NCBI GenBank assembly: GCA_000585075.1
Contig: JEMY01000015.1
Location: 33,150 to 97,149 of the forward strand
Reading direction: 5' to 3'
From: Candidatus Accumulibacter regalis
GTDB taxonomy: Bacteria > Pseudomonadota > Gammaproteobacteria > Burkholderiales > Rhodocyclaceae
Length of the DNA stretch: 64,000 bases
This document shows, in pieces, positions 63,228-64,000 of this stretch. Both the position numbers and the translations under genes were made by a program. Position 1 is the stretch's first letter, and each line of letters opens with the position of its first letter. Below the pieces are notes generated by a model, which did not search any database, was not told the DNA's origin, and worked only from the letters and a program-made list of their open reading frames with translations.

Positions 63228-63554
63228 TCAGGGTTCGCCCGGAACTTCGGCAGGGCCGGCAAAGAGCGGTGGTGGCGCCGCCGCTGCGCCGTTTTCGAGT
63301 TGATAGAGCCAGGCCAGCAGTTCGGCGACGGCCAGGTACAGCTGCGGGGGAATGTGCTGGTCAAGGTCGACCTGCATCAGCAGCGAGACCAGTTCAGCCG
63401 ACTCGTGCACATAGACGCCGTGTTCGTGGGCGCGGGCGATGATCTGTTCGGCGAGCAGGCCGCGCCCCTTGGCGACGACGCGTGGCGCAGCGTCGGTCTG
63501 GCTGTAGGTCAGCGCGACGGCATTCTTCAGCGAGTCATCCGGCGCTCTGCTCAT
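63228..63554 (-). CDS. FlhB C-terminal-domain-like protein (FhlB/EscU-YscU family)
   Basis: 108 aa. Resembles the cytoplasmic C-terminus of flagellar export switch FlhB: NAVALTYSQTDAAPRVVAKG, GLLAEQIIARAHEHGVYVHE, LDQHIPPQLYLAVAELLAWL. The NPTH autocleavage motif of FlhB is absent. Such short homologues sit next to fliK in many flagellated bacteria and can partly replace FlhB-C. The ATG overlaps the fliK end by 20 bases. Confidence 0.85.
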   Translation of the reverse strand: MSRAPDDSLKNAVALTYSQTDAAPRVVAKGRGLLAEQIIARAHEHGVYVHESAELVSLLMQVDLDQHIPPQLYLAVAELLAWLYQLENGAAAAPPPLFAGPAEVPGEP

Positions 63555-64000
63555 GCTCCCCGGCTTCCCGTGGGGCCGCGACGCCGAGCGACGCCAGCTC
63601 GAGTCCGGCCTTGTCCAGCTGAGTGCGCAGGCTGAGCGTCTCGCTGCTCAAGAGCTGGCGCGTTTCGGCGTTGCTGGCAATGACGCTGAGCGTGATCTGC
63701 TGTCCCTGGATGTGCAGGCGGGCATCGACGTCCCCCAGCCTGGGCAAGGAGAGGCGCAGCCGCGTCTGCCACTTTTCGCCACTCTCTTCGCCGCCGCCAT
63801 CGCCTTGCCGGCCGTCGTGGCCGTTGTCGATTTCCCAGCGCAGCTGCTGCCCGGGCCAGACCTGCCCCTGCCAGGAAAAATTCTGCGTCGCGAAAGCTTC
63901 GAGCTGCTGCTGGACGATGGCCTGCAGCTGCGGCGCGACCGCTTGCGCAGCCGGGGCCGCCGGCGAGGCCTGAGCGGCCGCGCCGGCCTGGCTGCCCGCC
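63535..64000 (-). CDS. fliK: Flagellar hook-length control protein FliK, C-terminal part (5' end outside window)
   Basis: Partial; open to the window edge, TGA at 63535-63537. Ala/Gln-rich linker, then FliK C-terminal hook domain: WPGQQLRWEI, EKWQTRLRLSLPRLGDVDAR, LHIQGQQITLSVIASNAETR, LLSSETLSLRTQLDKAGLEL. The pattern matches the FliK/Flg_hook domain. Followed by the FlhB-like gene, consistent with a flagellar cluster. Confidence 0.85.
   Translation of the reverse strand, partial: AGSQAGAAAQASPAAPAAQAVAPQLQAIVQQQLEAFATQNFSWQGQVWPGQQLRWEIDNGHDGRQGDGGGEESGEKWQTRLRLSLPRLGDVDARLHIQGQQITLSVIASNAETRQLLSSETLSLRTQLDKAGLELASLGVAAPREAGEHEQSAG

Overview
This window is high-GC, gene-dense bacterial chromosome. 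Gene families and gene order point to a betaproteobacterium, most likely Rhodocyclales and possibly a 'Candidatus Accumulibacter' relative. The clues are a 68-residue RpoZ, the ubiG/MupP-like pair, the divergent blocks kinase-PP2C-rph-rdgB-hemW and yicC-gmk-rpoZ-spoT, a DUF2889 protein and a short CbiX. The taxonomic call is inference: there is no rRNA gene to confirm it. I saw no tRNA, rRNA, CRISPR, prophage or insertion sequence. The region reads as core chromosome with a few accessory modules.

Layout. 1-5.3 kb: tail of a SulP transporter, then mfd and aroG on the minus strand with overlapping stop and start. 5.4-9.4 kb: a sirtuin, then two nearly identical OmpA-type proteins bracketing an MTA/SAH deaminase-like hydrolase. 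9.5-12.8 kb: ubiG, a MupP/Gph-type phosphatase, cbiX, trmO and a secreted Gly/Tyr/Pro-rich protein. 12.8-15.4 kb (minus): pdxH and an M61 peptidase. 15.7-25.8 kb: an amino-acid binding protein, a periplasmic asparaginase, the giant NAD-glutamate dehydrogenase, a DUF2889 protein and sucCD. Together these could carry asparagine/glutamine/glutamate carbon into the TCA cycle. 26-29.5 kb: an ornithine cyclodeaminase-family protein and a PP2C/FHA/metallo-beta-lactamase-fold signalling trio. 29.6-33.4 kb: rfbA-rfbC, a divergent pyrophosphatase, a small lipoprotein and a methyltransferase.

33.9-36.4 kb: a double DUF1538 membrane protein translationally coupled to two PII-like proteins. 36.6-43.8 kb: yajQ, a SNF2 ATPase, a GtrA/GtrB pair, thiS-thiG and trmB. 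43.8-50 kb: tonB, an ankyrin-repeat protein and the minus-strand block kinase-PP2C-rph-rdgB-hemW. 50.1-57.7 kb: yicC, three small envelope proteins, gmk-rpoZ-spoT, dadA and tatD. 57.8-62 kb: an RquA-type rhodoquinone methyltransferase directly upstream of frdABCD. 62.3-64 kb (minus): fliK (partial), an FlhB-C-terminal-like protein and a YcgR flagellar brake.

The two most interesting modules are rquA-frdABCD, an apparently self-contained rhodoquinone-linked fumarate-respiration locus, and the DUF1538/PII/PII operon, which looks like a membrane transporter under PII-type control. Functional claims rest on motifs and recalled family knowledge; no database search was run.
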